From the NCBI GenBank assembly GCA_049290495.1, contig JBATNV010000200.1:1-64000 (forward strand): 64,000 nucleotides of DNA. The letters run 5' to 3'. This DNA comes from SHZI01 sp049290495 (GTDB lineage Bacteria > Pseudomonadota > Gammaproteobacteria > Steroidobacterales > GCA-2729495). Positions 25,208 through 33,546 of the stretch are shown in pieces. Every line of letters starts with the position of its first letter. Position 1 is the stretch's first letter. The position numbers were made by a program, and so were the translations under genes. The notes under the pieces are model-generated. The model made no database searches. It was not told the origin of the DNA and worked only from the letters and a program-made list of their open reading frames with translations.

Positions 25208-26175
25208 TGCCGCCACTGTTGCGTTGTGATGACCTGAGCGTTCGCTTCAATGTGCGGGGCGGCGTCATAGACGCTGTCAGCAATGTGCATCTGGCTGTAA
25301 GCCGGGGCGAATGCCTTGGTGTTCTCGGCGAGTCCGGGTCAGGAAAATCCCAGTGTTTCCTCGCCATTATGGGTTTGCTGTCCGGCAACGGCTCGGCCAG
25401 CGGCAGCGTATCGTTCGACGGGCAGGAGATCCTGAATGCTCCCCGCAAGGCGCTGGACAGGATCAGGGGCCGGTCGATTGCCATGGTTTTCCAGGATGCA
25501 ATGTCCGGGCTGACCCCATTCATGCGTATAGGTGACCAGCTCACGGAAGTGCTTGTCGAGCATATGGGTGTCAGTGAGCGGAGCGCGCGCAAGCGCTCAC
25601 TTGAGGTACTGGAAATACTGCAGTTTCCACAGCCGACCCGGCGTTTAAGAATGTACCCGTATGAACTTTCTGGCGGGATGCGCCAGCGGGTCATGATTGC
25701 GTTGGCGCTGCTTTGCAAGCCGGACCTGATCATCGCTGACGAGCCAACCACTGCACTTGACGCGACGATCCAGGCACAGGTGCTCGAATTTCTGGGCGGA
25801 CTCAAGCGGCGTACCGAGACATCCATCGTGATCATCACCCACGATTTTGGTGTGGCCCTTGAGTTGTGTGACCGGGTCATGGTGATGTATGCGGGGCGGG
25901 TCGTTGAAAGCGGTTCAATCGCCGACATCGTGTTGCGCCCGCAACATCCGTATACCCAGGCCTTGTTTCAGGCGAACCTTGGAATTGATGCGGACCCTGA
26001 GCGCGATATTCCCACCATACCTGGTCAGGCGCCTGACCTGCAGAGATTGCCTGCAGGGTGCGCCTTTGCGCTTCGCTGCAGTCAGGCGATACCGCGGTGT
26101 CATCAGCTGAGGCCGGAGCTGACCAAGAGATTTGATGGTCACATGGCTGCATGCTTTGTGGAGCAGCCGCAGTGA
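25207..26175 (+). CDS. oppD: Opp/Dpp-type ABC ATPase, OppD-like
   Basis: Predicted 322-aa ATPase. Walker A G-E-S-G-S-G-K-S near residue 42, signature L-S-G-G-M-R-Q-R near residue 158, Walker B L-I-I-A-D-E-P-T-T-A-L-D. The C-terminal extension (P-A-G-C-A-F-A-L-R-C, with later Cys) matches the OppD/DppD [4Fe-4S]-binding or oligopeptide-specific tail. The gene starts one base inside the oppC stop and its stop overlaps the next start. Confidence 0.94.
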   Translation: MPPLLRCDDLSVRFNVRGGVIDAVSNVHLAVSRGECLGVLGESGSGKSQCFLAIMGLLSGNGSASGSVSFDGQEILNAPRKALDRIRGRSIAMVFQDAMSGLTPFMRIGDQLTEVLVEHMGVSERSARKRSLEVLEILQFPQPTRRLRMYPYELSGGMRQRVMIALALLCKPDLIIADEPTTALDATIQAQVLEFLGGLKRRTETSIVIITHDFGVALELCDRVMVMYAGRVVESGSIADIVLRPQHPYTQALFQANLGIDADPERDIPTIPGQAPDLQRLPAGCAFALRCSQAIPRCHQLRPELTKRFDGHMAACFVEQPQ

Positions 26176-27191
26176 ATATGCCTTTGCTTGAGGTAGAGAA
26201 TCTCCGCGTCCACCTGCCGATCCGGCAGCCACGGCTGTTTCGGCCAGGCACCACGTATCTGCGCGCGGTAGATGGAATCAGTTTTCGACTCGACGCAGGC
26301 GAGACTTTGGGTATCGTGGGCGAATCCGGATGCGGGAAATCCACGCTGTGTCGCGCGATTATGCAGCTGGTCGGCATCAGCTCAGGGAAGGTGCTCTGGG
26401 CCGGAGAGAACCTTCCCGACCTTCGCCCACAGGAGATGGACAAGAAGCGCAGTGATCTGCAGATGGTTTTTCAGGATCCGACGGCCAGCCTGAATCCACG
26501 CATGACCATTGGCAGTGCAATTGCCGAGCCCTTAAGGGTGTTCCGTCCTGATCTGGACCAGCGCAGCCGTCGGCAGGCTGTACAGGAGATGATGCAGGCG
26601 GTTGGCCTGCCTCCCGAACTCGCCAACCGTTATCCCCACCAGTTCAGTGGTGGTCAGTGTCAAAGGGTCGCCATTGCGCGGGCAATGATTCTGAAACCAA
26701 AGCTTGTGGTATGCGATGAACCGGTCAGTGCGCTTGATGTTTCCACCCAGGCACAGATCGTGAACCTGTTGAAGCATCTGCAAAAGAACAGTGGTGCAGC
26801 ATTCATATTTGTCAGTCACGATCTTCCTGCTGTGCGCTATATGTGCACAAAGATCATGGTCATGTATCTCGGCAAGGTCGTCGAAATCGCGACGCGGGAT
26901 GAACTGTTCGAAAATCCGCGACATCCGTATACGAAAGCGTTACTCAGTGCGATTCGCAACTCCCGGCAAGCAGGGCGGCAAGCTGGCAGGCTCGTCTTGT
27001 CAGGAGAAATGCCATCACCAATGGATCCGCCAAACGGTTGCGCCTTCCACACAAGGTGTCCATGGGCTACGCCGAGGTGCCGCAAGGAAGCGCCGCTGCT
27101 GGAAGCCATAACCGCCACTCACCAGGTGGCCTGCCACTACTGGAATGACCTGGCAGAAAAAGGATCCGCCGCCCAGGCCCGCATGGTTTAG
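26172..27191 (+). CDS. oppF: Opp/Dpp-type ABC ATPase, OppF-like
   Basis: Predicted 339-aa ATPase. Walker A G-E-S-G-C-G-K-S, signature F-S-G-G-Q-C-Q-R, Walker B L-V-V-C-D-E-P-V-S-A-L-D, and the OppF/DppF C-terminal tail N-G-C-A-F-H-T-R-C-P. The GTG at 26172 gives a 4-bp GTGA overlap with oppD; ATG 26178 is an alternative. Its stop lies only 3 bp from the stop of the convergent substrate-binding-protein gene. Confidence 0.94.
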   Translation: MNMPLLEVENLRVHLPIRQPRLFRPGTTYLRAVDGISFRLDAGETLGIVGESGCGKSTLCRAIMQLVGISSGKVLWAGENLPDLRPQEMDKKRSDLQMVFQDPTASLNPRMTIGSAIAEPLRVFRPDLDQRSRRQAVQEMMQAVGLPPELANRYPHQFSGGQCQRVAIARAMILKPKLVVCDEPVSALDVSTQAQIVNLLKHLQKNSGAAFIFVSHDLPAVRYMCTKIMVMYLGKVVEIATRDELFENPRHPYTKALLSAIRNSRQAGRQAGRLVLSGEMPSPMDPPNGCAFHTRCPWATPRCRKEAPLLEAITATHQVACHYWNDLAEKGSAAQARMV

Positions 27192-27194
27192 TGC

Positions 27195-28829
27195 TCAGTC
27201 CTTGATCGACAGGTAGCGGGCCATGTGTGAGTCCATGTTGTCGTCCCAGCCCTGGACGCGCTTGCTTACCAGATAGGTCCGTGAAGGAATGAACAGCGGA
27301 ATAACCGGATACGCAGACAGCGCCAGTTGTTCGGCTTTCTTCAGGTATGCGGTCCTTTCGACCGGATCATGCGTGCGATTTGCAGTCCGGAGCATCTCGT
27401 CAAATTCAGGATTTGAGTACTTCGAGTAGTTGCGTGCGTTATTGGCTTCCAGCAGATACAGGAATGCTGTGGCATCTGCATAGGGTGCATAGAATGAAAA
27501 CCAGCTGACGTCGAATTCGCCATTCCTCATGCTGGTGTCCTTGTTTTCAAACCCGGTTGTGGTCAGCTGTACATCTGCCCCGATCGACCGCCACATCGCC
27601 TGCAAGGCAACAGCGACGCGACGAGCATCCTCGAGGTTTTGATAATCCAGCGTGAAGCGCAGTGGCTTGCTGCTGCCGAATCCTGCCGCAGCGAGCAGCT
27701 TCCTGGCCTCGTCGAGCCGTTGCGGGTAGGGCTGGCTCTTGAACGGTGCCGGATTCTGGCCATAGCGCGGCATGGTGGGGGGCACCAGGTTGTAGGCGGC
27801 CTCACTGCCGTCTTTGAGAATCCTGGTGGCGATGACTTCCCGATCAATGGCAATCGACAGGGCCTTGCGGACGCGCACGTCCGCAAATTGTGGTCGCTTC
27901 GTGTTGATGATCAGGTAGCGGATTCCAAGTGCTGGTGTGGTGTGAAGTTCATCCGGCATGTTTTCTTTCAGCCACGCCAGGCGATTTGGCGGGATGTTGA
28001 GGACGATATCGAGTTCACCGGCACGGAAGCGTTTCTCGCCGGTGTTCCGGTCGGGAATGGGGTAGTAGAAAACCTCGTCGATGCTGACCTGTTTTGCGTC
28101 GCGGAATTCCGGGTTCCTGGCAAGCTTGTAATAGGTGTTGGGCACCCATTTGTCGAGAATATAGGCACCATTGCCGACTATGTTTCCGGGCTTCGTCCAG
28201 CTTGACCCGTATTTCTCCACGACATGACGAGGTACAGGTGCTGTCGGGAAGCCGGCGAGAATATCCGTGAAATAGGGTGCGGGGTTTTCCAGACTTACCT
28301 CCAGCGTCAAGGCATCTCGTGCCTTTACGCCGAGAGATTCGGGTGCCTTTTGGCCTTGGGTGATGGCAACTGCATTCTTGACCGGAAACAAGGTACCAGC
28401 GCCGCGTAGCGCATTTTTCGGATCTACGACCCGTCGCCACGAGTACACAAAATCCTCGGCCGTAATGGGTACGCCATCAGACCAGCGCAGCCCCGGCCGA
28501 AGCTTGAACGTATAGGTCATCCCGTCTTCGGATCTGCTCCATGACTCTGACACACCGGGGACCAGCTTTCCGCTTTGGTCCTCTGTTACGAGACCTTCAA
28601 ACAGTTCGTACAGCAGTGCTCCGCCGGAACCACCGATAACTGCCTGCGGATCCAGCGACCGCAGCTCATTGGCTGTTCCACGGCGCAAGGTGGACTTGTT
28701 GTCGCCAGCTGATGCGGAGGTCGCAAGCGAGGCCCAAAGCAGTACGCCAAGCAGAACCAGGCAAATCGCGGACCAGCTTGTGCTGGAAATACCCACGCCG
28801 ATACGGTTAGCCATTTTTTTGATTTCCAT
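27195..28829 (-). CDS. oppA: Periplasmic oligopeptide-type solute-binding protein, OppA-like
   Basis: Predicted 544-aa SBP family 5 protein. Signal sequence/anchor at about residues 15-40 (C-L-V-L-L-G-V-L-L-W-A-S-L-A, ending S-A-S-A). Mature part starts with L-R-R-G-T-A-N-E-L-R-S-L-D-P and contains the family signature W-S-D-G-V-P-I-T-A-E-D-F-V-Y-S-W near residue 120. ATG 28829 used with GAGGA upstream; 28814 is possible. It is convergent with oppBCDF, 101 bp downstream of the SDR gene and on its strand. It is thus probably transcribed from the operator-D region and delivers the ligand to OppBCDF. Confidence 0.92.
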   Translation of the reverse strand: MEIKKMANRIGVGISSTSWSAICLVLLGVLLWASLATSASAGDNKSTLRRGTANELRSLDPQAVIGGSGGALLYELFEGLVTEDQSGKLVPGVSESWSRSEDGMTYTFKLRPGLRWSDGVPITAEDFVYSWRRVVDPKNALRGAGTLFPVKNAVAITQGQKAPESLGVKARDALTLEVSLENPAPYFTDILAGFPTAPVPRHVVEKYGSSWTKPGNIVGNGAYILDKWVPNTYYKLARNPEFRDAKQVSIDEVFYYPIPDRNTGEKRFRAGELDIVLNIPPNRLAWLKENMPDELHTTPALGIRYLIINTKRPQFADVRVRKALSIAIDREVIATRILKDGSEAAYNLVPPTMPRYGQNPAPFKSQPYPQRLDEARKLLAAAGFGSSKPLRFTLDYQNLEDARRVAVALQAMWRSIGADVQLTTTGFENKDTSMRNGEFDVSWFSFYAPYADATAFLYLLEANNARNYSKYSNPEFDEMLRTANRTHDPVERTAYLKKAEQLALSAYPVIPLFIPSRTYLVSKRVQGWDDNMDSHMARYLSIKD

Positions 28830-28929
28830 CGTGGCAGGGTTCCTCGTACTCATCCCGGTTAATGTCTGTATCCGCCTTCCGCGTACTTTGCTTCTGGAAG
28901 TTGCGGTATGCGGCAAAGACGGCTCCGGC

Positions 28930-29883
28930 TCATCGTTCCTGCGCCACTGCGGCGACAAGACCAGTATGAAAGTCCGTGTATTTCAGCGTCACTCCGAGTT
29001 CATTCTTGAGTCGGAGGCACCGCACCCGTTTGCTAGACAGCTTGCGTTGCAGTTCTGCAGCATCGTAACGACTTCTGGCTTCAATCTCACTGATTCTGAG
29101 CGGACGGGGCAGGTGATTGAGATCAGCAGCCAGATTCGCGAACTCCGACGCACGGTGCGGTAGCTCATCGACCATGTTGTACACCATGCCGGCATTGCCT
29201 TTTTCCCATGCCGCGACAAGACCAGTAACCAGATCATCAACATGTATGCGGTTGACCCAGGGATCACCGCCTGCGATTAATGTGTACTGCCCGTTTGCCA
29301 GCAACCCCTTCAGCGTTCGACCAGGGCCATAGATCCCGGTAATGCGACAAATGCGCGTAGGCGTGCCGTCCATCCCGGCTTCAGTAACATGGCGTTCCGC
29401 AGCGTAACGATCTGGATCGCCGGTACCGCTTGAAGAAATTGTTGTGGTCTCATCTACCCATTCGCCGCCGCAGTCACCGTAGACAGAGCTGCTGCTCGCG
29501 TACAGGAACGCCTCCAGTGCAGGGGTTCTGGTTGCAGCTACAACAGCGGCCAGCGGGTCATTAGACTTCTGAGGGGGTACAAAGTAGGCCACCAGCGCCG
29601 GCGCCAGCGCGCCCAGTGCCGACACGAAATCCGGTTCCGACAGATCTCCGGCCATGGGCTGGATGCCTGCGTGCTTGAGTTCCGGGTTTTGGTCCGCGCG
29701 GCGCGAGACGCCGACAACCCGAAAGCCCCGCTCCATCAAGCGGCGGGCAAGGCGCGTTCCGGTATAGCCGCAACCAATGACAAGAGCAGTTTTTTCTGAG
29801 CCACTCACTGGCACCCCGGCCCGGATGCGGGCCCACCAATTTTCAGATCCAGTCGCCACCTGCATGCCGACGCAATGAAGCAT
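28930..29883 (-). CDS. NAD(P)-dependent epimerase/dehydratase (extended SDR, YeeZ-like)
   Basis: Predicted up to 317 aa. Rossmann motif V-I-G-C-G-Y-T-G-T-R-L-A at about residue 35 and the SDR region Y-A-S-S-S-S-V-Y-G-D-C-G-G near residue 130, with catalytic Y in D-P-D-R-Y-A-A-E. Later R-I-T-G-I-Y-G-P-G-R and N-R-I-H-V-D-D-L are also family hallmarks. The N-terminal ~30 residues look extra; a GTG at 29805 would give a more usual start. It begins 26 bp from operator D and precedes oppA, so it is probably in the regulon. Substrate unknown. Confidence 0.85.
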   Translation of the reverse strand: MLHCVGMQVATGSENWWARIRAGVPVSGSEKTALVIGCGYTGTRLARRLMERGFRVVGVSRRADQNPELKHAGIQPMAGDLSEPDFVSALGALAPALVAYFVPPQKSNDPLAAVVAATRTPALEAFLYASSSSVYGDCGGEWVDETTTISSSGTGDPDRYAAERHVTEAGMDGTPTRICRITGIYGPGRTLKGLLANGQYTLIAGGDPWVNRIHVDDLVTGLVAAWEKGNAGMVYNMVDELPHRASEFANLAADLNHLPRPLRISEIEARSRYDAAELQRKLSSKRVRCLRLKNELGVTLKYTDFHTGLVAAVAQER

Positions 29884-29909
29884 GCAGTGGCCGGCCCCCG
29901 ATATGCATC

Positions 29910-29928
29910 GTCATGTTAGCATAACAAC
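29910..29928. promoter_or_regulatory. GntR-type operator, copy D (divergent SDR-oppA / CbiX operons)
   Basis: GTCATGTTAGCATAACAAC, with a perfect core palindrome TGTTA-GCA-TAACA. It lies between two divergent operons, 26 bp from the SDR start and 85 bp from the lipoprotein start, and could control both. This copy is closest to the consensus. Confidence 0.77.
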
Positions 29929-30013
29929 ATATCGATCGTAAATTTGCTCATGGTGGTGTAGCATTTTTTCTGTATCCCTTTTCCACCAGGCTGCCCGGCC
30001 AGGAGCGAACGAA

Positions 30014-30991
30014 GTGTTGAATGCCAGGAGTTTATTGCGTGGACTTTTGACCGTTGGTCTAACCCTGCTTATTGCTGGATGCGGTGGTGCTCCAGCGCCT
30101 TCCGGAAACAGTGGTGAGAGGAGCGTCGGCATCCTCCTCGTCGCGCACGGTTCCAAATCTTCGACCTGGGTACATATGGTCGAAGACCTCGCACAACAGG
30201 TGCGGGAGTCTGTGCTGGCCAAGCCTGGAGTCAAGGCCGTTCGGCTGGCCTTCATTGAAGATACCAGTCCTGATATCGCCAGTGAAATGAAGGCATTTGA
30301 TGCCGAAGGGATGGACGAAGTCGTCGTGGTGCCCCTGTTCATCGGGCAGGAGTCGACTCTGATCAATTCCTATATGCAGTTTCTGACTGGCATCAGGTCC
30401 GAAGCAAAAGTCATCAAGCAGCTGCAGAATGAGGGTTTTGACGTCTACTACCCGAAGGCGCGTGTCAGCATGACACCGGCGCTCAGCGAGGTCTTGAAGA
30501 AGAACGTCCTGCGGCGGGTAGAGGCACTGCGCGGCAACGATAGTGGTGAGGAGATGGGCGTATTGCTGGTGGGCTACGGCGACCAGGTCTTCGGACAGCA
30601 GATGGAAGAGCTGATGGAAGGTATTGGTCGATACCTGAAGATCAAAACTGAAATAGATACTGTTGCGTATGCGTTCTGCGGGAAGCTTACCGACTACTCG
30701 GGGGCCCCCGTTGTTGAGGCGATCAACGAAGTGCTCGAACTGGAAAAAGAGGTGCTTGTTGTTCCGGTATTGCTGGGTGTTGATGAGAAGCTGCAGCGAG
30801 ATACGATTCAGGCTGCCGTCAATGCAGTTGCGACGACTTCCAGGGTCCGCTACAAGCAGGATGCTGTGCTTCCTGACCCCGTGGTCAATCAGTGGGTTAT
30901 GGACAAGATTCAGGAGGCCGTACAACGGATACAGGATGCTGGTGGCAAGACTGTTCCGTCGCCGATCCGGAGTTGCAAGCCGGATTGCTGA
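30014..30991 (+). CDS. Lipoprotein with tandem CbiX-like (class II chelatase) domains, first paralogue
   Basis: Predicted 325-aa protein with a lipoprotein signal (L-L-I-A-G-C, Cys about residue 22). The first half matches the CbiX/CbiK/class II chelatase fold: I-L-L-V-A-H-G-S-K near residue 42, then V-V-V-V-P-L-F-I-G near residue 105. The second His found in active CbiX proteins after P-L-F is absent (Q-E-S-T-L-I-N). The second half (G-V-L-L-V-G-Y-G-D) repeats the fold without the His. CbiX proteins insert Co or Fe into sirohydrochlorin in the cytoplasm; an envelope lipoprotein form is unusual. GTG start, AGGAG 8 nt upstream. Confidence 0.78.
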   Translation: MLNARSLLRGLLTVGLTLLIAGCGGAPAPSGNSGERSVGILLVAHGSKSSTWVHMVEDLAQQVRESVLAKPGVKAVRLAFIEDTSPDIASEMKAFDAEGMDEVVVVPLFIGQESTLINSYMQFLTGIRSEAKVIKQLQNEGFDVYYPKARVSMTPALSEVLKKNVLRRVEALRGNDSGEEMGVLLVGYGDQVFGQQMEELMEGIGRYLKIKTEIDTVAYAFCGKLTDYSGAPVVEAINEVLELEKEVLVVPVLLGVDEKLQRDTIQAAVNAVATTSRVRYKQDAVLPDPVVNQWVMDKIQEAVQRIQDAGGKTVPSPIRSCKPDC

Positions 30992-30993
30992 CG

Positions 30994-32442
30994 GTGAGTT
31001 TTATCCGTACAGATCGTATCTCGTCGCAGAAGCTCAGCCTCACGGCGCTGGCCGCGGCTGCCTTTGTCTTTTTCCGGGTAAATGGTCCGCTCCAGGAGCC
31101 GCAGCCGGTTTTTGAGTTTCAGGAACATATGTCCGGCTTCGGAGAGCCGGTACGTTTCGGCGACGAAACCCAGACAAGTCGCTTCGGCATGACGGCAGAC
31201 CGGGAAGAGCATCCGTACTATCACATCATGACCGCAAGGCAGCGGTTGCCACGACTGTTCGCAGTCATCGGCGATGCGCGCACCAACCCCGGACTTGGTG
31301 CAGATGTAGCGGCGATGGTTCTCAGTGGCGCGAAAGCAGTGGCGGAAAATCCCGACAACGTTGTCCTGAAAACCGCGCTCGACATGTATTACGCCGAGGA
31401 GCGCGATGTGGCCGGCAATGTTGCGCAGCTCTATCTCGAAAACACCGGCCTGAACAAGAATGTGAAGGGTTATGCCGGGCCCATCGATATCGGAATGACG
31501 GTAGGGATGGACGGCAAAATCCGCTCCATCCGGCATCTGCGCTCGATGGAAACAACCAGCTATCTTTCCGATATCGAGAAGGCCGGCTTCTATGGCCAGT
31601 TTGAAAACATGCCGCTTGATGGCAAGTCTTACGAGGTGGACTTCGTCAGTGGTGCCTCGCTCACCAGTGAAGGCATTGCCCGCTCGGTGAGCAAGCTGGT
31701 CAGCATTGCGCGGGAATCACCGCTCGAGGTTTACGTCGATACACAGGCGACCGGCTTCGACGTGAAGGCCGTTCCGCCAGATACCTGGATCCTCTACGCT
31801 GTACTGATCGCTGCGCTGTTTGTCGGGACGCGGCTGAAGCGGGTGCGCCAGTCCAGACGTCTGAGTCTCGCGCTGTCGGTGATGAGTGTCCTCTACCTAG
31901 GCTTTTACGCGAACAATTCGTTTACCTATGTCACGTACCTGCAGCCATTCCTCGGAACTGGCTGGTCTTATCTGCTTGCGGCCTATGCAGCGATGGTGCT
32001 GCTCGGTGCTATCTGGGATGGTAATTCCTACTGTCGCTACGTTTGCCCCTACGGCAACGTCCAGCGCCTGCTCACGCGCTTCATGCCCTTCAGGGGCAAG
32101 CTGCCGATCTCAAATCGCGTTATTGGTGGAGTGCGCTGGGCGATAACAATTTCCTTGTGCATCGGCATCTTCTCAGGATTACGGGACTGGGCCAGCTACG
32201 AACTATTTCCCGATCTCTTCGGTATCGAAGTGCTGGATTCGATGTGGTTCTGGCTGTCCCTGGCCGTGGTTCTGATTTCTGCCTACTACCCGATGTTGTG
32301 GTGCCGGATGCTGTGCCCGACCGGAGCTCTATTGGACGGGGTTGCAGCAGCTGCGCGAAACAGCAAGGCACGTGGAGCGGTGCCGGCGCGGCCACCAGCG
32401 ATCGCCGGAATACCGATTACCACGGAGCAGGCAAGTCGCTGA
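30994..32442 (+). CDS. NosR/NapH-like membrane flavo-iron-sulphur protein
   Basis: Predicted 482-aa protein. An N-terminal hydrophobic segment is followed by a periplasmic FMN-binding domain ending in V-S-G-A-S-L-T-S near residue 220, where the usual flavinylated Thr of SGAT is Ser. About five TM helices then carry two CxxxCP motifs (Y-C-R-Y-V-C-P-Y-G and W-C-R-M-L-C-P-T-G), as in NosR/NirI/NapH, but the terminal 2[4Fe-4S] domain of NosR is absent. Such proteins move electrons between quinols or cytoplasmic donors and the periplasm. GTG 30994 used, 2 bp after the preceding stop. It is flanked by the two CbiX-like lipoproteins, which it may serve. Confidence 0.8.
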   Translation: MSFIRTDRISSQKLSLTALAAAAFVFFRVNGPLQEPQPVFEFQEHMSGFGEPVRFGDETQTSRFGMTADREEHPYYHIMTARQRLPRLFAVIGDARTNPGLGADVAAMVLSGAKAVAENPDNVVLKTALDMYYAEERDVAGNVAQLYLENTGLNKNVKGYAGPIDIGMTVGMDGKIRSIRHLRSMETTSYLSDIEKAGFYGQFENMPLDGKSYEVDFVSGASLTSEGIARSVSKLVSIARESPLEVYVDTQATGFDVKAVPPDTWILYAVLIAALFVGTRLKRVRQSRRLSLALSVMSVLYLGFYANNSFTYVTYLQPFLGTGWSYLLAAYAAMVLLGAIWDGNSYCRYVCPYGNVQRLLTRFMPFRGKLPISNRVIGGVRWAITISLCIGIFSGLRDWASYELFPDLFGIEVLDSMWFWLSLAVVLISAYYPMLWCRMLCPTGALLDGVAAAARNSKARGAVPARPPAIAGIPITTEQASR

Positions 32443-32492
32443 CAAGTGCTGTCCCGCGGAAAGCAAATGACCAACTAACCAAGGAGAAATAC

Positions 32493-33449
32493 ATGTCCAG
32501 GTTCCCTATGCTGATGCTCACTGCCGTATCAGCGACATTGATCCTCGCAGCGTGCCAGCCGAAGGTGGAGCAATCACCTGCGGCGGCAGTCGAGAGCCCG
32601 CACAAGATTGGCATTTTGCTCGTCAATCATGGTTCCCGGCAGCAAGCATGGCGAGACATGCTCATGGACGTTGAGAAAGCAGTCGATGACCGGCTTCTCG
32701 CGCTGCCTAACGTCAAGGCGGTTCGTACGGCATTCAACGAGTACAGTGAACCGTCGATTGCAGCGCAGATGAAGGCATTCGACGATGAGGGCTTCGACGA
32801 AGTTGTCGTACTGCCGCTCTTCCTGACTATCGGCGGGCACACCAACTCCGATATCCCCAATCTGATCGGGCTCAAGAACGATCCAAAAGCGCTTGAGGCT
32901 TTGCCGAAAGACGGTCTACCGGTCTATCGGCCCAAGGCGCGAGTGACGTTGCTCGAAACCATCGACTCCACCGAGTTTCTGAAAGACAACATCCTGCGTC
33001 GTACCAAGGCGCTTCTGAAGGATGGCGACGGCAGCAAATATGGCGTTACGCTGGCGGCCTACGGTGATGACAAGTTCAACCAGCAGTGGGAGGCGCTGAT
33101 GGGCGAACTCGGCAAGCACCTCAAAGAGAATGTCGGTATCGATACCATCAATTATGCATGGAGCGGGCACCTGGTTAACTACTCTATTGATCCGACACGC
33201 AAGGCGGTCAACCAGATTCTCGCCGACAAGGAAAAAGACATCGTGATTTCTGTCTACGTTGCGTACGACAAGAAATTTCAGTCAGAGGTCATCGGCGGCG
33301 GCATCAAGCAATCGGATCGCCCGCAGGACGTGCTCTATAACGAGCCTGAGGCGATCCTGCCTGACGAAAACCTGAATAACTGGATCGTAGATACCATTAA
33401 AGAGAGCCTGTCGGTTGGCCGGCTCGGGGCCCTCAATGCCGGCACTTGA
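32493..33449 (+). CDS. Lipoprotein with tandem CbiX-like (class II chelatase) domains, second paralogue
   Basis: Predicted 318-aa lipoprotein (signal ending L-I-L-A-A-C, Cys about residue 20), clearly homologous to the protein at 30014. Both His expected of a class II chelatase are present: I-L-L-V-N-H-G-S-R near residue 46 and F-L-T-I-G-G-H-T-N-S-D-I-P near residue 115, matching Y-G-L-H-V-T-E-D-L-P of archaeal CbiX. The C-terminal half is a second, degenerate copy of the fold with a further His (W-S-G-H-L-V-N-Y). Strong AAGGAG site. It may bind, insert or remove a metal in the periplasm. It is followed by a strong terminator. Confidence 0.82.
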   Translation: MSRFPMLMLTAVSATLILAACQPKVEQSPAAAVESPHKIGILLVNHGSRQQAWRDMLMDVEKAVDDRLLALPNVKAVRTAFNEYSEPSIAAQMKAFDDEGFDEVVVLPLFLTIGGHTNSDIPNLIGLKNDPKALEALPKDGLPVYRPKARVTLLETIDSTEFLKDNILRRTKALLKDGDGSKYGVTLAAYGDDKFNQQWEALMGELGKHLKENVGIDTINYAWSGHLVNYSIDPTRKAVNQILADKEKDIVISVYVAYDKKFQSEVIGGGIKQSDRPQDVLYNEPEAILPDENLNNWIVDTIKESLSVGRLGALNAGT

Positions 33450-33496
33450 GACCCCGGCTCCTGGTTGAATAGCCGCCGAGGTTGTTTGCGAGGCGA

Positions 33497-33534
33497 GGCG
33501 GACGCAGTTACCAGAACTGCGTCCGCCTTTTTTT
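33497..33534. terminator. Strong terminator between the CbiX operon and the receptor gene
   Basis: Perfect 13-bp stem (33497-33509 with 33515-33527), ACCAG loop, seven T on the plus strand. It closes the CbiX operon and lies 12 bp beyond the stop of the convergent receptor gene. Confidence 0.95.
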
Positions 33535-33546
33535 CTGAGCAGATTT

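Noticed and set aside
30994..32442. True NosR of a nitrous oxide reductase cluster
   Set aside because: No nosZ, nosD, nosF, nosY or nosL is nearby and the C-terminal ferredoxin domain is missing. Only the domain type is shared.
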